A DNA stretch of 64,000 nt from Tatumella sp. JGM91 (GCF_018257575.1 NZ_JAERJP010000008.1:62188-126187), one strand, 5' to 3'; positions 33,719-42,885 are shown, numbered from the stretch's first letter. Numbers and translations: made by a program. Notes: generated by a model not told the origin, from the sequence alone.

Positions 33719-34846
33719 TCAGGGCAAATGAGGGCGGCGCAGAAACTCTTCACTTTGCATTTCCTGCAAACGTGAAAGGCAACGCTGGTATTCAAATTTC
33801 AGCTGGTTGCCGGCATAAATCTCTTCCAACGCTGCTTCTGCACTGACGATCAGTTTAACATGTCGTTCGTAAAACTCATCGACTAATGCCAAAAATCGTC
33901 TGGCCTGATCTTCCTGAGCATAATTCATCACCGGTACATTAAATAACAATACACTGTGATAATGGCGGGAAAGCTCAATGTAATCCATCTGACTGCGCCC
34001 CTCACCGCACAGGGTAATAAAGTCCAGCGCGACCACACCATGTGCCGATTTCAGAGTTTGCATCTGACGATGATTGACTTCCAGTACCGGTGATTCCGCC
34101 GTCTGATAGTCACACCCGGCCAGTGATCCAAACATTGAAACCATCTCTTCCGTGGTCTGTGTGTTCAGAGGGGTTTTCCATAAATGTGCAGAAGTCAGGG
34201 TACGTAAACGGTAATCGATCCCCGCATCGACATTCATAATTTCACAATGGCGATTGATCTGCTCAATTGCCGGTAAAAAACGCGCCCGTTGCAGACCATT
34301 ACGGTAAAGCTGGTCCGGGGGGATATTTGAAGTTGCTACCAGGGTAATCCCCCGTTCAAACAGCGCTTCCATCAGGGTACCAAGCAGCATCGCGTCAGTA
34401 ATGTCCGAAACAAAAAACTCATCAAAGCACAGTATATCGGCCTGTGTTTTAAAACGGTCAGCAATAATCAGTAAAGGGTCACTTTGCCCCTGTAATTCGG
34501 TCAGTTGCTGATGTACCCGCTGCATAAAACGATGGAAGTGTAAACGAAGCTTACGTTCACCCGGAATAGACTGAAAAAACAGATCCATAATCCAGGTTTT
34601 CCCCCGTCCTACTCCGCCCCACATATACAATCCTGTGACCGGTGCAAGCAGATCTGCTTTTCCTTTACCCAGTAAACCGGATAACCGGCTAAAGACGCCT
34701 TTTTTAGGCTGAGTACTGGCAAGACTTTTTTCTGTAAGTAACTGATAAATTTCATCAAGTCGGGTTATTGCAGCCTTTTGTACGTCATCAGGCTGAAAAC
34801 TACCACGGGTAAGCTCTTGCTGATACAGGGCCAGGGGTGATGTCAT
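33719..34846 (-). CDS. zapE: Cell division protein ZapE (AFG1-like ATPase)
   Basis: Z-ring-associated ATPase of 375 residues that destabilises FtsZ bundles during constriction. Walker A GGVGRGKTW (about 78-86), Walker B ILCFDEFFVSDITDAML, and sensor region VATSNIPPDQLYRNGLQR. Divergent from zapG across 217 bases, as in E. coli. Confidence 0.94.
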   Translation of the reverse strand: MTSPLALYQQELTRGSFQPDDVQKAAITRLDEIYQLLTEKSLASTQPKKGVFSRLSGLLGKGKADLLAPVTGLYMWGGVGRGKTWIMDLFFQSIPGERKLRLHFHRFMQRVHQQLTELQGQSDPLLIIADRFKTQADILCFDEFFVSDITDAMLLGTLMEALFERGITLVATSNIPPDQLYRNGLQRARFLPAIEQINRHCEIMNVDAGIDYRLRTLTSAHLWKTPLNTQTTEEMVSMFGSLAGCDYQTAESPVLEVNHRQMQTLKSAHGVVALDFITLCGEGRSQMDYIELSRHYHSVLLFNVPVMNYAQEDQARRFLALVDEFYERHVKLIVSAEAALEEIYAGNQLKFEYQRCLSRLQEMQSEEFLRRPHLP

Positions 34847-35063
34847 TTGTATTTTCTCAGCTGTCCGGAAAAGTCCGTTTGGTGTTATTTGACGAAAAAA
34901 AAACCGTTATACAGTACGCCAGGCTGACGCAGGATTCCACTTCCGGAAGATTAACGGGTATAGTGACGGGTATTGAAGTAGGTTATCTTCTTGTTGTTAA
35001 CTGACTGGCATAAAGAAGAAAACCGTTGTGCCCTGGACAACAACGGAAATGAGGGGAGTTATT

Positions 35064-35465
35064 ATGACCTGGGAATACGGGCTAATCGGATTGGTTGCCG
35101 GCCTGATTATTGGTGCCGTCGGCATGCGCTTTGGTAACAGAAAATTACGTGAGCAACGTAACGTACAATATGAGCTGGAAAAATCTAAATCTGAGCTGGA
35201 AGACTATCGCAAGGAACTGACCGGACATTTTGCCCGCAGTGCGGAATTACTGGACAATATGGCCCATGATTATCGCCAGCTTTATCAGCATATGGCGAAA
35301 GGTTCCAGTGATCTGCTGCCGGATTTGCCCGGAGATCAAAACCCGTTTGCATGGCAGGAAACCGAAGCTGAAGCGGATAACGATCAGGCTCCGGTACAAA
35401 TCCCGCGGGATTACTCCGAAGGGGCTTCCGGATTACTCAGAAGCGGCCCGGTAAACCAGAAATAA
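35064..35465 (+). CDS. zapG: Z-ring-associated protein ZapG (YhcB)
   Basis: Inner-membrane protein of 133 residues with one N-terminal helix (about 4-22), then a coiled coil (about 28-65) and an acidic C-terminal part. E. coli YhcB coordinates cell division and envelope synthesis. Ribosome binding site GAGGGGAG precedes the ATG at 35064; the frame runs 12 codons further upstream without support. Confidence 0.92.
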   Translation: MTWEYGLIGLVAGLIIGAVGMRFGNRKLREQRNVQYELEKSKSELEDYRKELTGHFARSAELLDNMAHDYRQLYQHMAKGSSDLLPDLPGDQNPFAWQETEAEADNDQAPVQIPRDYSEGASGLLRSGPVNQK

Positions 35466-35469
35466 TCCT

Positions 35470-35497
35470 CCGGGCGCTTCAGGCGCCCGGTTTTTTT
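35470..35497 (+). terminator. Rho-independent terminator of zapG
   Basis: Perfect stem CCGGGCGC (35470-35477) / GCGCCCGG (35483-35490), five-base loop, then T7. Five bases after the zapG stop. Confidence 0.93.
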
Positions 35498-35549
35498 CTG
35501 CTGCTCTCAGCCTCTGGTCTTTGCTTTTAACCGTGAGAATACTTGCATA

Positions 35550-36926
35550 ATGAAAAAACTATCACCGCTATTGCTCGCCATGACGCTAAGTGCCGGGCTA
35601 AATCTGTCCCTGACCCCTGCTGCACATGCCAGCCTGCCGGTTAAAGTTCAGGGACAGCAGCTTCCTTCACTGGCACCGATGCTGGCTCAGGTATTACCCT
35701 CAGTGGTCAGCGTAAAAGTAAGCGGTATCCAGACCCCTTCAGCTACAGCTCAGCTACCCGGCCCCCTGAAAAAATTCTATGGTCAGCAACCCCCGCAAAA
35801 TCCGCAGGGCACGCCGTTTGAAGGACTGGGATCAGGGGTAATCATTAATGCCGGAAAAGGCTATATTCTGACCAACTACCATGTTATTAACGGTGCCAGC
35901 AAAATCACGGTGCAATTAAGCGACGGCAGTGAGTACAATGCAAAACTGACTGGCAGCGACAGCCAGTCAGATATTGCACTGATTCAGATAAGCAACCCGA
36001 AAAATCTGACCCAGATAAAAACCGGTAATTCAGACCAGTTACAGGTAGGCGATTTTGCGGTTGCTATCGGTAATCCGTATGGTTTAGGTCAGACGGCAAC
36101 TTCCGGGATCATTTCAGCCCTTGGCCGTAGCGGGTTAAATATCGAAGGACTGGAGAATTTTATTCAGACTGATGCCGCCATTAACCGGGGTAACTCCGGC
36201 GGGGCACTGGTGAATCTACGCGGTGAGCTAATCGGTATCAATACGGCAATTCTGGCTTCGGGTGGCGGTAACATTGGTATTGGCTTTGCGATTCCCGGTA
36301 ATATGGCCCTTAATATCGCCGACCAACTAATAAAATATGGTCAGGTAAAACGGGGACAGTTGGGCATTAAAGGTACTGAACTCACGGCTGATATGGCAAA
36401 AGCGTTCAGGGTTAATGTCAATCACGGAGCCTTTGTTGCGCAGGTTTTGCCAGGTTCGGCGGCCGAAAAAGCCGGTATAAAAGCCGGTGATATCATCACA
36501 ACACTCAATGATAAGGCAATTTCCGGTTTTGGCGAACTCAGGGCCAAAGTAGCAACCAGTGCCCCCGGGGAACGGGTACGCCTCGGCCTGCTGCGCGACG
36601 GCAAGCCACTGAACCTGGTGGTAACTCTGGACCAGAGCACAGCGTCTCAGCCGGTGACAAAAGAATTATCACTCCCTGCCTTACAGGGTGCTGAGTTCGG
36701 CGACGGACAAACAGCGGCCAAAGAGAAAGGTATACAAGTACTGAGTGTAAGCCCGCAAAGTGCTGCGGCACAGACGGGGTTCCGGCCCGGTGATGTTATC
36801 GTCAGTATTAACCACCAGCGTGTGCAAAGCCTGGAAGCTCTGAAAAAAGTACTCGACACGAAGCCAGACGTGATTGCATTAAATGTGATCCGCGGTAAAG
36901 AGAGTATCTATCTGTTAATGCGTTAG
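35550..36926 (+). CDS. degQ: Periplasmic serine protease DegQ
   Basis: DegP-like periplasmic protease and chaperone of 458 residues. Signal peptide (about 1-27, cleavage after AHA), protease domain with His111 (LTNYHVINGA), Asp141 (SDIALIQI) and Ser216 (RGNSGGAL), then two PDZ domains (about 260-350 and 365-455). Ends with the hydrophobic tail IYLLMR. degS follows after 93 bases. Confidence 0.97.
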   Translation: MKKLSPLLLAMTLSAGLNLSLTPAAHASLPVKVQGQQLPSLAPMLAQVLPSVVSVKVSGIQTPSATAQLPGPLKKFYGQQPPQNPQGTPFEGLGSGVIINAGKGYILTNYHVINGASKITVQLSDGSEYNAKLTGSDSQSDIALIQISNPKNLTQIKTGNSDQLQVGDFAVAIGNPYGLGQTATSGIISALGRSGLNIEGLENFIQTDAAINRGNSGGALVNLRGELIGINTAILASGGGNIGIGFAIPGNMALNIADQLIKYGQVKRGQLGIKGTELTADMAKAFRVNVNHGAFVAQVLPGSAAEKAGIKAGDIITTLNDKAISGFGELRAKVATSAPGERVRLGLLRDGKPLNLVVTLDQSTASQPVTKELSLPALQGAEFGDGQTAAKEKGIQVLSVSPQSAAAQTGFRPGDVIVSINHQRVQSLEALKKVLDTKPDVIALNVIRGKESIYLLMR

Positions 36927-36941
36927 AAAAACGCAAATGAC

Positions 36942-36969
36942 GCGGGCACAAGCGAATACCTGTGCCCGC
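36942..36969. repeat. Hairpin between degQ and degS
   Basis: Perfect 9-base stem GCGGGCACA / TGTGCCCGC with a ten-base loop, no T-run. It may be a weak terminator or an mRNA boundary between degQ and degS. Confidence 0.55.
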
Positions 36970-37019
36970 TGTTATCGTGTTATCCTTAACCATCCTTTCC
37001 CGGCAATTATACTATCGGT

Positions 37020-38099
37020 ATGCTACTCAAATTATTACGTTCAGTGATTATCGGCCTTATTGTGGCAGTGGTAATACTGCTGGCTATGCCTGAATACCAT
37101 GTCGGCAGCCGCCTGCTGGCGTTAGTTAATCATTCAGATACCAGTACCGAAGAACCTATCGTCAGTTTCAGTCAGGGTGTCCGGCGTGCAGCTCCGGCAG
37201 TGGTCAATGTCTATAACCGTAATACCCAGACCGACAACAGCCACGGGATCACCACGCTGGGTTCCGGGGTGATCATGAACAATAAAGGCTATATCCTGAC
37301 GAATAAGCATGTGATTAATAATGCTGACCAGATTATTGTAGCATTGCAGGATGGCCGGTTTTATGAGGCGACGCTGGTGGGGTCCGATGCAATGACTGAC
37401 CTTGCGGTACTGAAAATTTCTGCCACCAATTTACCGGTTATTCCGATTAATTCGCAGCGTATTCCACATATCGGCGATGTCGTGATGGCGATCGGCAATC
37501 CTTATAACCTGGGACAGACAGTCACCCAGGGCATTATCAGTGCCACAGGACGGGTAGGACTGAGCTCTTCCGGCCGGCAAAATTTCCTGCAAACAGATGC
37601 ATCGATCAATCAGGGAAATTCTGGTGGCGCATTAATTAATTCCCGCGGAGAACTGATGGGGATAAATACACTGACCTTTGACAAAAGCAGTGACGGAGAA
37701 ACGCCCGAAGGCATCGGCTTCGCTATACCCACAGCACTGGCAACCCAGATTATGGATAAACTCATCCGTTATGGCCGTGTAATACGTGGCTTTATCGGTA
37801 TTACGGCGCGGGAGATCCCGGCGCTTAATGGTCACGGAAACTCAGTGGATAAGATACAAGGAATTATCGTAAGTAAAGTCGCCCCCGGCGGGCCTGCTGA
37901 GCTGGCGGGTATTCAGGCCAACGATCTGCTGCTGAGTGTTAATGGCAAACCGGCTATTTCTGCCCAGGAGACGATGGATCAGGTGGCTGAGATCCGTCCG
38001 GGGTCAGTGGTCCAGGTCCGGCTGCTGCGTAACGATAAACAACTGACTATCCCGGTAACTCTCCGTGAATTTCCGCAAGATACCCCGGCAGTGAACTAA
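37020..38099 (+). CDS. degS: Inner-membrane stress-sensing protease DegS
   Basis: Site-1 protease that cleaves RseA when its PDZ domain binds unfolded porin tails, starting the sigma-E response. 359 residues: N-terminal membrane anchor (about 5-24), protease domain with His97 (LTNKHVINNA), Asp127 (TDLAVLKI) and Ser201 (QGNSGGALIN), and one PDZ domain (about 255-345). In E. coli mdh lies next on the opposite strand; here it is absent. Confidence 0.97.
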   Translation: MLLKLLRSVIIGLIVAVVILLAMPEYHVGSRLLALVNHSDTSTEEPIVSFSQGVRRAAPAVVNVYNRNTQTDNSHGITTLGSGVIMNNKGYILTNKHVINNADQIIVALQDGRFYEATLVGSDAMTDLAVLKISATNLPVIPINSQRIPHIGDVVMAIGNPYNLGQTVTQGIISATGRVGLSSSGRQNFLQTDASINQGNSGGALINSRGELMGINTLTFDKSSDGETPEGIGFAIPTALATQIMDKLIRYGRVIRGFIGITAREIPALNGHGNSVDKIQGIIVSKVAPGGPAELAGIQANDLLLSVNGKPAISAQETMDQVAEIRPGSVVQVRLLRNDKQLTIPVTLREFPQDTPAVN

Positions 38100-38112
38100 T
38101 TAGTATTCAATA

Positions 38113-38141
38113 GCAGCCAGTCACAACCCTGTGCTGGCTGC
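38113..38141. repeat. Strong hairpin after degS
   Basis: GCAGCCAG (38113-38120) pairs with CTGGCTGC (38134-38141), with an inner CAC / GTG extension. No T-run on either side. Probably the degS mRNA 3' end. Confidence 0.6.
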
Positions 38142-38334
38142 ACTCTCTGTCCCAGCCTGGTAATCCGCGACCTGTTTCATCATTGTCTGACTTTTTATCC
38201 AGATTAACCCCCACTTATCCGGCCGGCACTGTCCATTATTTTCACTGTCAACGCCCTGCAGACAGCAGAGCGAATACGCTATCCTTCGGTCAGCTACAAT
38301 ATAAAAAACTGCGAAAAAATGCTTATTTAGTAAT

Positions 38335-38364
38335 TTGGACTCTCAGGGTTTTATTTGTTAGAAT
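38335..38364 (+). promoter_or_regulatory. Probable argR promoter
   Basis: TTGGAC (38335-38340) and TAGAAT (38359-38364), 18 bases apart, followed by GC-rich CCGCGCC. Placed 120 bases before the argR start. The earlier part of this 384-base interval (38142-38330) shows no gene and no piece of mdh. Confidence 0.5.
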
Positions 38365-38406
38365 CCGCGCCTTGTATTATCCCGCCCCTTGATACCAACA
38401 CCACGC

Positions 38407-38444
38407 ATTGCATAAAAATTCATCCAGGTGCATAATAATGTAAT
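38407..38444. promoter_or_regulatory. Pair of ARG boxes (autoregulation of argR)
   Basis: Two 18-base boxes, 38407-38424 (TGCAT-AAAA-ATTCA core, nine of ten consensus positions) and 38427-38444 (TGCAT-AATA-ATGTA core, weaker), two bases apart. ArgR hexamers bind such tandem boxes, and argR represses itself in E. coli. Confidence 0.75.
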
Positions 38445-38483
38445 TGTCTCTGCGGGATCCTCTTTAAACAAACATGGTAGCCT

Positions 38484-38954
38484 ATGCGAACCACCTCTAA
38501 ACAAGAAGATTTAATCAGGGCTTTTAAAGCACTGCTAAAAGAAGAAAAGTTTAGTTCTCAGGGTGAGATTGTTGTTGCTCTGCAGGACGATGGCTTTACT
38601 AACATTAACCAGTCTAAAGTCTCAAGGATGCTGACCAAATTCGGCGCAGTACGTACCCGTAATGCAAAAATGGAGATGGTCTATTGTCTCCCCGCTGAAC
38701 TTGGCGTACCGACCACCAGCAGTCCGCTCAAAAACCTGGTATTAGATATTGATTATAACGATGCACTGATTGTTATTCATACCAGTCCTGGTGCGGCACA
38801 ATTGATTGCAAGATTACTTGATTCATTAGGAAAAGCGGAAGGGATCCTCGGTACCATTGCCGGCGATGACACTATTTTCGTAACCCCTTCCAGAAGCTTT
38901 ACCGTGAAAAAACTCTACGACGCCATTCTGACGTTGTTTGAACAAGAGCTCTGA
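38484..38954 (+). CDS. argR: Arginine repressor ArgR
   Basis: Arginine-dependent hexameric repressor of arginine synthesis genes, also a cofactor in cer-type recombination. 156 residues: winged helix DNA-binding domain (about 1-75, with [18 protein letters not shown]) and the C-terminal domain with arginine-binding [13 protein letters not shown]-rich stem CCCCCGG...CGGGGGG follows the stop at about 38963-38990, without a T-run. Confidence 0.97.
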   Translation: MRTTSKQEDLIRAFKALLKEEKFSSQGEIVVALQDDGFTNINQSKVSRMLTKFGAVRTRNAKMEMVYCLPAELGVPTTSSPLKNLVLDIDYNDALIVIHTSPGAAQLIARLLDSLGKAEGILGTIAGDDTIFVTPSRSFTVKKLYDAILTLFEQEL

Positions 38955-38999
38955 GTCTCTGTCCCCCGGCCTCAGCCGGATGTCGGGGGGAATAAAGGC

Positions 39000-39076
39000 T
39001 TTCTGCTTTCTGCTTTCTGCTTTCTGCTTTCTGCTTTCTGCTTTCTGCTTTCTGCTTTCTGCTTTCTGCTTTCTGC
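39000..39076. repeat. Heptanucleotide tandem repeat, 11 perfect copies of TTTCTGC
   Basis: 77 bases of TTTCTGC repeated 11 times without error, preceded by GC of a partial copy. It lies 45 bases after argR in a 398-base gap before yhcN. No long open frame crosses it. A unit length not divisible by three and the perfect copies point to recent expansion by slipped-strand mispairing, so copy number may vary between cells. Confidence 0.97.
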
Positions 39077-39156
39077 AGAGATAATCACTCAGGAAACTAT
39101 GAAGCCAGCATTACACATCAACCAAACAGCACAAATTGATAAATTGTTATATGCCT

Positions 39157-39195
39157 ATGTTTTAAATGTAAAAATAACATCATTGTTTAAAACAT
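39157..39195. repeat. 10-base inverted repeat upstream of yhcN
   Basis: ATGTTTTAAA (39157-39166) and TTTAAAACAT (39186-39195), separated by 19 bases, in AT-rich DNA about 100 bases before the yhcN -10 element. It could be an operator or a hairpin; no protein can be assigned. Confidence 0.4.
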
Positions 39196-39295
39196 GGTCA
39201 TCTTTTAGTTGAATTTGTTATAAAAAATATCAGGTAAACGGTTACATTTGAAAAAACATTATTAGCAATGTATTAATTTCTTACGTTACCAGACC

Positions 39296-39323
39296 TATAA
39301 TGCGCTTCGTGATCTGAATCACA
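39296..39323 (+). promoter_or_regulatory. yhcN promoter with CRP-like site
   Basis: Perfect -10 TATAAT at 39296-39301, with no good -35. At 39308-39323 CGTGA-TCTGAA-TCACA matches the CRP consensus TGTGA-N6-TCACA at nine of ten positions. The site covers the predicted start, a position where binding would repress. It can also be read as an imperfect FNR site. Confidence 0.5.
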
Positions 39324-39352
39324 AAAATGAATAAATCAACGAGGAATAAATT

Positions 39353-39616
39353 GTGAGTATAAAAGCCGGTCTGGCTATGATGGGTGTACTTTCCGCACTG
39401 TCGTTTGGTGTATCTGCTGCACAATCAGTAACCAGCGAACAAGCACAAGCGATGCAGTCTATCGGTGTTATCTCTGTCAGTGGTCTGGACGCTTCTCCTT
39501 CTGAGATCAGTGAACAATTAAGTCATAAAGCAGATGCAATGGGAGCAACGGCCTACCGTATCACGGAAGCCTATATGAACGGTAATTATCACGAGACTGC
39601 AAGTATCTACAAATAA
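39353..39616 (+). CDS. yhcN: YhcN-like DUF1471 stress protein
   Basis: Small periplasmic protein of 87 residues of the YhcN/BhsA/McbA (DUF1471) family; E. coli YhcN is induced by acid and peroxide. Signal peptide MSIKAGLAMMGVLSALSFGV with cleavage after VSA, then GVISVSGLDASPSEISEQL, ATAYRITEAY and a final HETASIYK. It uses a GTG start at 39353, 9 bases after GAGG. The symbol rests on position next to argR and N-terminal likeness; other paralogues are similar. Confidence 0.85.
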   Translation: MSIKAGLAMMGVLSALSFGVSAAQSVTSEQAQAMQSIGVISVSGLDASPSEISEQLSHKADAMGATAYRITEAYMNGNYHETASIYK

Positions 39617-39897
39617 TAAAAGCAGATATGTTAAATTTTCACCTGTGAAATAGCGTCAGTTATTATCTTACTGAGCAGGTTTATCAATACGTCAAAAGTA
39701 AGCAATGTTGTTTATAGAATAACGATATTCAGGAGGAAGGGTATTTATTACCTTCGGTAAATATAAAAACACCTCAATATCGTAGCCGGACAGGGAACGT
39801 CGGCAAGAATAGTAATCATCAGTAAAGAATCATAATAAAGTTAATTCTTCGGGGCTGCCCCGGGAATTACATAAAGAACCATCGTAACGTCATATTA
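39617..39897. other. Possible sRNA or long 3' UTR downstream of yhcN
   Basis: About 280 bases without a supported gene. It includes GAAGG...CCTTC (about 39737-39757) and a GC-rich hairpin AATTC-TT-CGGGG...CCCCG-G-GAATT (39843-39868) before a real terminator at 39898. Either the yhcN mRNA extends this far or a separate small RNA ends there. Confidence 0.4.
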
Positions 39898-39922
39898 GCC
39901 CCCTTGTCAGGGGGGCCTTTTT
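39898..39922 (+). terminator. Rho-independent terminator downstream of yhcN
   Basis: Stem GCCCCC (39898-39903) with GGGGGC (39911-39916), seven-base loop, then T5 at 39918-39922. It is 280 bases after the yhcN stop and faces the end of aaeB. Confidence 0.75.
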
Positions 39923-39978
39923 CGGATGCTCAAATCTGCAATGATCTCCGCCAGTAAAGCCCGGGGGCAAAGATAATA

Positions 39979-41934
39979 TCAGATATTAATCAGCGTATTT
40001 TGATAGCGGGTCAGTATGTCCACCAGCCGGCGAACCGGTTCGGTGACAGATAATGGTGCTGCATATTGCTGTAACTTCTGCTGATAAATATCAAACTCCT
40101 GCAATAGCCGCTGGTAATAGTAACGTTTTTTTTCTTCACCGTGTGACGAAATTATCCGGTCTCCCGTATATCTCAGACGACGATGAAATTCTGATAACTC
40201 TTCCTGGCAGGGAATATTAGCCTGACGTAATCTCTGATGACTAATAATAAGAGTTAATGCCAGACGGTATTTATTAATATCCCCGGGAAATAAATTAAGC
40301 AGCAGGAATAATTGCTGATACAGTGAGGGAAGATGATTTTCCCTGCGTCTGTCAGGGTTAGTTGTTAATGCAGAAACCGCCGCATACATAAACCTGTTCA
40401 GTATTTTTCTGCCAGTACGGCCTTTGGATTTATCACGGATTAACAGTATCACCAGCATTGCCAGAAAACAGCCAATCACCTGTCCCAGTGCGTTATCAAG
40501 AAAGGTATTAATCCCGAAGCTCATCGGGTTACTCAATACAATGATATTCAGCGTTCCGATAAAAGCCCCGAGGGTGCCTAGCTGCCGGCGCTGGATAAAA
40601 ATACCCGAGACAAATGCCAGTGCACCAATAATCAGACACAGTAAGAACAGGCTTTGCTGGGTACCCGGCATCAGAAAAACATAATACAGCGCCCCGAGTG
40701 GTACTGCGACAGACATCCCGTACAGAAAATCTTTCGCCAGCATCAGCGGGTTAGGTAAACGCATCGCTAATGAAGTGACCACTGCCAGCATCACCATACA
40801 GGCACTGCCTGCATTCCAGCCCGAATATAACCAGAATAATGACCCAAGGGCCGTCGCCACAAAGGTACGGATACCGTTAATCATCGCCGGATGCGTTTCG
40901 GCAGAGCGTACGTGAACTTCACCTTCCCGTTGCAGGATGGTTTCTTCGATTTTATTAATACGTGCGTTGGTCTGAATACCTTTCATTAATAACAAGTACT
41001 CAGACGCAGCCCCGATCCAGCTGCTGAGTGTGACCGGGATATCTGCATTAGTATTCAGTGTCAGCAGACGCCTGAGCTCTTTTAATTGTTTACGCAGATC
41101 GACAATATTGCTGACATCCTGCCCGATTAACTCCCGGAAGGAAGCCGGAATATAGTTTTCGCGGGTATTCTGAATAAGGAACGTTTCTGCCGCCTGGGTA
41201 ATCATGGTCAGTGACAGAGTATGTAACATCTTCATTCGCCGGCTGGCATTTTGCCAGTGGCTGGATTCCATACGTAACTGGCTGCGCATACCGCTGAAAG
41301 CACTGGTCCTGCGAACCAAAGTACTCCATGCCTTATCAAGTTCTTCTTTACTGTTATGTCTGACCCCTGACTGCAGCAACTGATACTGAGATAACAGTAA
41401 TGACTCCACTTCCTGGTCGATAACTTTTTTTATCGAACGGGGAGAAAAGATCATGTCCGCCAGGATGGCGCAGACAATACCAATAATGATTTCACAACAC
41501 CGTTCTACGGCGAAACGCGGTACCAGCTGCAGTGTACCGCTGGCATTCACTGTCACCACAATAATCAGGGTCGTATAACCTGCCAGTCCCAGCGCATAAG
41601 AATTTTCGGCTCGAATAAGGGATGACTGCCAGACACAGAGTCCTGCCCAGGCACAGCAAAGCATCAGCATCACCACCGGTGCCTGTGCGGTAAAAATCAT
41701 AATGGTCAGGGCGGCAATACAACCGATAAAAGTACCGATAATCCGCAATACCCCACGGTGTCTCAGGGCTCCTGAATAAGGATCACCCCCTGCCGCAAAG
41801 GCCTGTCCGCCGGCCACAATTCCGGCTGTCATTACCGCCCAGCGCGGGGTTTCTAAATTACAATAGAAGCCCAGCATCAGCGCTAACAGGATGGCGAAAG
41901 TCAGCTTAACCGGGAAACGCAGATACTGAACCAT
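39979..41934 (-). CDS. aaeB: p-Hydroxybenzoic acid efflux pump subunit AaeB
   Basis: Inner-membrane pump of the FUSC/aromatic acid exporter family, 651 residues. Two blocks of helices (about 8-160 and 355-475) separate cytoplasmic segments; ETPRWAVMTAGIVAGGQAFA near the start and TSLAMRLPNPLMLAKDFLYG in the second block are well conserved with E. coli. It exports toxic aromatic carboxylates. The ATG at 41934 follows a GGGGGG tract; a TTG five codons upstream is less likely. Confidence 0.93.
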   Translation of the reverse strand: MVQYLRFPVKLTFAILLALMLGFYCNLETPRWAVMTAGIVAGGQAFAAGGDPYSGALRHRGVLRIIGTFIGCIAALTIMIFTAQAPVVMLMLCCAWAGLCVWQSSLIRAENSYALGLAGYTTLIIVVTVNASGTLQLVPRFAVERCCEIIIGIVCAILADMIFSPRSIKKVIDQEVESLLLSQYQLLQSGVRHNSKEELDKAWSTLVRRTSAFSGMRSQLRMESSHWQNASRRMKMLHTLSLTMITQAAETFLIQNTRENYIPASFRELIGQDVSNIVDLRKQLKELRRLLTLNTNADIPVTLSSWIGAASEYLLLMKGIQTNARINKIEETILQREGEVHVRSAETHPAMINGIRTFVATALGSLFWLYSGWNAGSACMVMLAVVTSLAMRLPNPLMLAKDFLYGMSVAVPLGALYYVFLMPGTQQSLFLLCLIIGALAFVSGIFIQRRQLGTLGAFIGTLNIIVLSNPMSFGINTFLDNALGQVIGCFLAMLVILLIRDKSKGRTGRKILNRFMYAAVSALTTNPDRRRENHLPSLYQQLFLLLNLFPGDINKYRLALTLIISHQRLRQANIPCQEELSEFHRRLRYTGDRIISSHGEEKKRYYYQRLLQEFDIYQQKLQQYAAPLSVTEPVRRLVDILTRYQNTLINI

Positions 41935-41945
41935 AGCCCCCCCAA

Positions 41946-42878
41946 TCAACCAAATTCTCTTAATCTGTTCAGCATATCTGATACAAAAGAAGGTTTTTCA
42001 TGGGGACGATCTTTATCACCGGTCACAACGACTGTCGCAGTGGTTCCTGCAGGAAAACGATTACCGGGTTGCTTATCCAGACGGATACGGACCGGTACAC
42101 GCTGAGCCAGCCTGACCCATTCAAGGTTCGAATCAACCGTTGCCATCCCTTTTGAATCGACAGTACTGCTGCTATTGGTGACCCCGGCAGCAATACTGTC
42201 TACGGTACCCCGCAGTACACTATTACTTCCCAGCGGAGTAATCTCGGCGCGGTAGCCCGGTTTAACCCCATCCAGCTTGGTTTCCTCCATATATGCAAGG
42301 ACATAGAAAGAGTCAGCTTTCACCAGTGCAACAGCAACCGAGCCACGGCTGATAAATTCACCACCGTATACCGTCAGGTTGGTCACCCAGCCATCAGAGG
42401 GCGCCCGGATATCAGTACGCGTCAGGTCTATCTGCGCCAAATCACGGGCAGCCGTTGCCTGAGCCAGCTGATGCTCACTGGTCTGCAGATCATTATTCGC
42501 CTGCTCTACGGCTTCTTTAGACAGCGCCAGAGTCCCTATTTTATTGCGTCGTGCGGCCTCACGGCGTTTTTCACTGACCACGGCCTGGTAGTAATCCACA
42601 TTCGCCTGAGCTTCATCTAAGGCTTCCTGAAAGCGCGGACGGTCAACGATAAATAGCGTATCACCTTTTTTCACAAACTGGTTATCACGCACATTAACAT
42701 CCGTAATCAGGCCGGTGACATCGGGTGAAATCGCCACCACGTCTGCCGCAAACTTAGCATCTCTGGTCCAGGGGGATTCGGTGTAATAAACCCATGCCCT
42801 GAAGACAATAATAATGGCAACAATCACCAGAATCAGGGTTATCCCATAGCGTGCGATTTTTCTTATAAGCGTTTTCAC
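41946..42878 (-). CDS. aaeA: p-Hydroxybenzoic acid efflux pump subunit AaeA
   Basis: Membrane-fusion protein (310 residues) with one N-terminal helix (about 12-30), the biotinyl-lipoyl-like region ([19 protein letters not shown]), coiled coil (about 85-150) and beta-barrel ([18 protein letters not shown]). Works with AaeB. Seven bases after aaeX. Confidence 0.94.
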   Translation of the reverse strand: MKTLIRKIARYGITLILVIVAIIIVFRAWVYYTESPWTRDAKFAADVVAISPDVTGLITDVNVRDNQFVKKGDTLFIVDRPRFQEALDEAQANVDYYQAVVSEKRREAARRNKIGTLALSKEAVEQANNDLQTSEHQLAQATAARDLAQIDLTRTDIRAPSDGWVTNLTVYGGEFISRGSVAVALVKADSFYVLAYMEETKLDGVKPGYRAEITPLGSNSVLRGTVDSIAAGVTNSSSTVDSKGMATVDSNLEWVRLAQRVPVRIRLDKQPGNRFPAGTTATVVVTGDKDRPHEKPSFVSDMLNRLREFG

Positions 42879-42885
42879 TGAAACC

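Noticed and set aside
39000-39076. Heptamer tract as a CRISPR array
   Set aside because: The units are seven bases and directly adjoining, with no spacers.
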